Assembly: GCA_039105265.1 (NCBI GenBank) | Contig: JAPFFF010000006.1 | Location: forward strand, 992,001 to 1,056,000 | Origin: Tritrichomonas musculus | Lineage: Eukaryota > Parabasalia > Tritrichomonadida > Tritrichomonadidae | DNA length: 64,000 bases | Direction of reading: 5' to 3' | Part shown: in pieces, positions 62,025 through 64,000 of the stretch | How the letters are laid out: the number at the start of each line of letters is the position of its first letter | How positions within the stretch are numbered: the first letter of the stretch is position 1 | Position numbers and translations under genes: made by a program | The notes under the pieces: model-generated | What the model was told of the DNA's origin: nothing | What the model saw: only the letters and a program-made list of their open reading frames with translations | Databases searched by the model: none

Positions 62025-63230
62025 ATGCCATCTTTTCATAATTATTTTGATATTCCATGCTGTGCTCCTCTAAAAGTTCCAAATCCTCTTCCTAATGCAT
62101 CTCTTCTAACAATTCTTCTTTTTATTCGTCACGGAATGAGATCTCCAGAACAGCTTTGGCATCTTCCTGGTAACGAAGGTCATTGGAATTGCAATGGAAT
62201 AAAAAATATTACTAAGTTTCAAAATGTTACAATTAATTCTCAACCATATGATTATTATTTTTTTAACGAATCAAAAAATTATACATTTCCTCCATCATGT
62301 GATAAAGGATCCCTTGTTAATGAAGGAGTAAAGCAAATTTTTGATTTAGGTGGACTTTATTATAATTACTCTCTTTCTACGCATTTAATCTCTCCGATTG
62401 ATTTTTCAAATGGTCTATCAATATTTTCTGTTCGCTCTTCTTTTGTTCCAAGGTGTATTGAAACAGCTCTTTCTTTCCTTAATGGTTTTTATCAATCATA
62501 TGATGGTATCATTAATCAAACCCTTGAAATTGAAACTGGTAAAATGTATGAAGAACCACTTGCTCCATTTCCAGGTGGCTCAAAACTTATGTATCAAGAT
62601 GCTGTCAAGTTCATTGAACTTGAAGAATATAAAAATCGTATCAATCGTTCTGAAGAAATAATTAAAAATTTCAAAGAATATCTCAATGTGACATATCCAA
62701 TTCATCAAATTGAGTCATTAACATTTGGTGATTACATTAATACGCTTCGATGCGCTGAACAAGAAGATGAAATGATCAGATCATTTAATCATGAAGTTCC
62801 ATCAGAAGAAAACTTAATTACACCAGAATTACACAAAGAAATAATGAATAATATGCATTTTATGGAAGCAGGATTCTACAACTTTTCGCGAGCTCCATCA
62901 ATTGCGCCAATATACAAATTAATTCTACCAAAACTAAAGAAAATCACTTCTAAAAAGCCAAGTCATGTATTCAATTTCTTCTCTGGTCATGATGGAACAT
63001 TATCAGCTCTTTTGACTGCATTCGGAATGGAAAGTGAATTTCCACCACCTTTTGCATCTCACTTTTTGATTGAAGTTTGGAAGCCCGAAAATTCCAATCA
63101 CGTTTTAAGAATATCTTTCAATGGCGAAGTTATAAAAACAATTCCGCTTAAAGAATTTAAAAAAGCTGCTAAAAAATTGATTAAAGAATATGAGAAAATG
63201 AATGAAAGCTTAAAAAAGGAAGAGTTGTAA
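62025..63230 (+). CDS. histidine acid phosphatase
   Basis: This 401-residue member of histidine phosphatase clade 2 has the catalytic RHGMRSP motif (Arg35, His36, Arg39) and the proton-donor HD pair at 322-323 in FFSGHDGTLSALL. It hydrolyses phosphomonoesters; relatives include lysosomal and prostatic acid phosphatases. There are several N-x-S/T sites and an even spread of Cys, as in secreted relatives. However, the first 30 residues lack a classic signal peptide, with only SLLTILLF just before the active site, and that is the core strand. Either it enters the secretory route unconventionally or the true start lies elsewhere. The first 40 nt 5' hold two initiator-like sites. Confidence 0.92.
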   Translation: MPSFHNYFDIPCCAPLKVPNPLPNASLLTILLFIRHGMRSPEQLWHLPGNEGHWNCNGIKNITKFQNVTINSQPYDYYFFNESKNYTFPPSCDKGSLVNEGVKQIFDLGGLYYNYSLSTHLISPIDFSNGLSIFSVRSSFVPRCIETALSFLNGFYQSYDGIINQTLEIETGKMYEEPLAPFPGGSKLMYQDAVKFIELEEYKNRINRSEEIIKNFKEYLNVTYPIHQIESLTFGDYINTLRCAEQEDEMIRSFNHEVPSEENLITPELHKEIMNNMHFMEAGFYNFSRAPSIAPIYKLILPKLKKITSKKPSHVFNFFSGHDGTLSALLTAFGMESEFPPPFASHFLIEVWKPENSNHVLRISFNGEVIKTIPLKEFKKAAKKLIKEYEKMNESLKKEEL

Positions 63231-64000
63231 ATAAAAATTATATGACTTATTGCTTTTTTCTGTTTTGTAAACTATGTTTATGCGAAATTCTCTTTTAAAT
63301 TGTTTTTTGAAACTATAAAAATTGATTTTGAATCATCACCAAGGTTTTTTCATCATTAATCTATCGAATTGCCGGGAAATACAGAACGAGTAGCTTATTA
63401 AAGCAAAGCAAAAATAATATGACACCTCACAGATCATCCAGCTTGAGGCAAACTTGCCAATGGACAAACTGCAACAATACAAGGTATTGTCCTGTATTTT
63501 TTTGCATTTTGACTTATGTGGTTTTATATGCATGCGTGTTGGCCATTTTGGTAATCATACAGTTATTATATATATGTCTCTCTTCAGTTATTTGCAGGTT
63601 TATCTTGAGATTTTATCATATCTTTTTTGATGTTGGTTGACGTACCCATTGAATCTGTTGATTATTGAGTTGCACCACTCTTTATACTTGCAAATATTGC
63701 AATTGACTGTTTGTTTACTTGTGTAATTGCAGAAGCTTGTGTACTTGATTTTGATTGATTAATTATTTAGTAATTAGTTTAATGATATAAGTTGGTATGC
63801 ATTTTTAGGTTTCAGGATCGGTAATATTCTTTTTTTCCTTCTTCCTGTATTAATTAGTAATGCTTTCAATGTTTTTGGTTGGATACCAATTCTATTTATT
63901 TGTACATTGGATTAATGACTTTCTTAATCTCTTCTTAAAAATCACAAAGCTCGTTTCCAAGAAATATTGTGACCAGTATTTGATTATGATATATTTTTAA
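63231..64000. other. terminal region without a supported gene
   Basis: A 73-codon plus frame at 63419-63640 (membrane-like, Cys-containing) and a minus frame at 63336-63533 overlap and neither is convincing. From about 63650 the plus strand is T- and G-enriched with few A runs, unlike other intergenic DNA here. It may be the edge of a mobile element or gene lying beyond the window. Confidence 0.4.

Noticed and set aside
1-64000. Spliceosomal introns with the trichomonad 3' motif ACTAACACACAG
   Set aside because: I did not find this motif, and every recognised gene reads without interruption.
1-64000. CRISPR arrays or prokaryotic operons
   Set aside because: No regularly spaced short repeats with unique spacers occur, and gene content and layout are eukaryotic.

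Overview
The window looks like nuclear DNA of a trichomonad, most like Tritrichomonas. It is very AT-rich. All recognisable genes are single uninterrupted reading frames, several of them giant (1,200-2,500 codons). Several genes have a TCAYTW initiator-like motif just 5' of the ATG, as in Trichomonas vaginalis. The proteins are eukaryotic: a SNARE, a PROPPIN, a RhoGEF, a DZIP1-like ciliary protein and Dna2. Mariner/pogo-type transposons are present. The species assignment is inference.

Region 1-11.9 kb is a gene-poor transposon graveyard. It holds the 3' end of a pogo/Tigger-like transposon (1-871), an unrecognised 255-codon gene, a Sel1-repeat gene fragment, a broken rve-integrase fossil, a MULE-like non-autonomous element (5501-6084), a second pogo-like transposon (6314-8545) whose transposase frame carries a 49-nt homopolymer, and a non-autonomous element with 8-bp target duplications (8762-10523) containing an inverted duplication.

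Region 11.9-31 kb is core host sequence: an NPSN/Vti1-type Qb-SNARE, a Furry-like giant HEAT protein, an unrecognised 434-codon protein, a HEATR5/Laa1-like giant HEAT protein and, divergently, a 1,171-residue single-pass surface protein. The SNARE, the HEATR5-like protein and the PROPPIN at 58.5 kb all point to endomembrane traffic, but nothing shows that they are co-regulated.

Region 31-42.7 kb mixes mobile DNA and genes. A young TA-flanked transposon with nearly identical 320-bp terminal repeats (31096-33157) sits 45 bp 5' of a 92-codon gene. An unrecognised 835-codon helical protein follows. Next comes a cluster of three different non-autonomous elements (37240-38536, 38959-39618, 39771-40102), then mannose-6-phosphate isomerase.

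Region 42.7-63.2 kb is dense host sequence: a 2,506-codon RhoGEF-Kelch protein with a huge tandem-repeat tail, a CAMK-like kinase, an acidic Ser/Asp-rich protein with a possible CFAP97-like N-terminus, a Dna2-like nuclease-helicase with a degenerate helicase half, a WIPI/Atg18 PROPPIN, a DZIP1-like protein and a histidine acid phosphatase. Genes here alternate in divergent pairs with 300-500 bp shared upstream regions and convergent pairs with about 250 bp between stops. The last 0.77 kb holds no gene I can support.

The observations I consider most novel are the Dna2 homologue that keeps an intact nuclease and Fe-S site but has lost helicase motifs, the RhoGEF-Kelch-repeat fusion, and two non-autonomous transposon families each present in two copies with clean target duplications.
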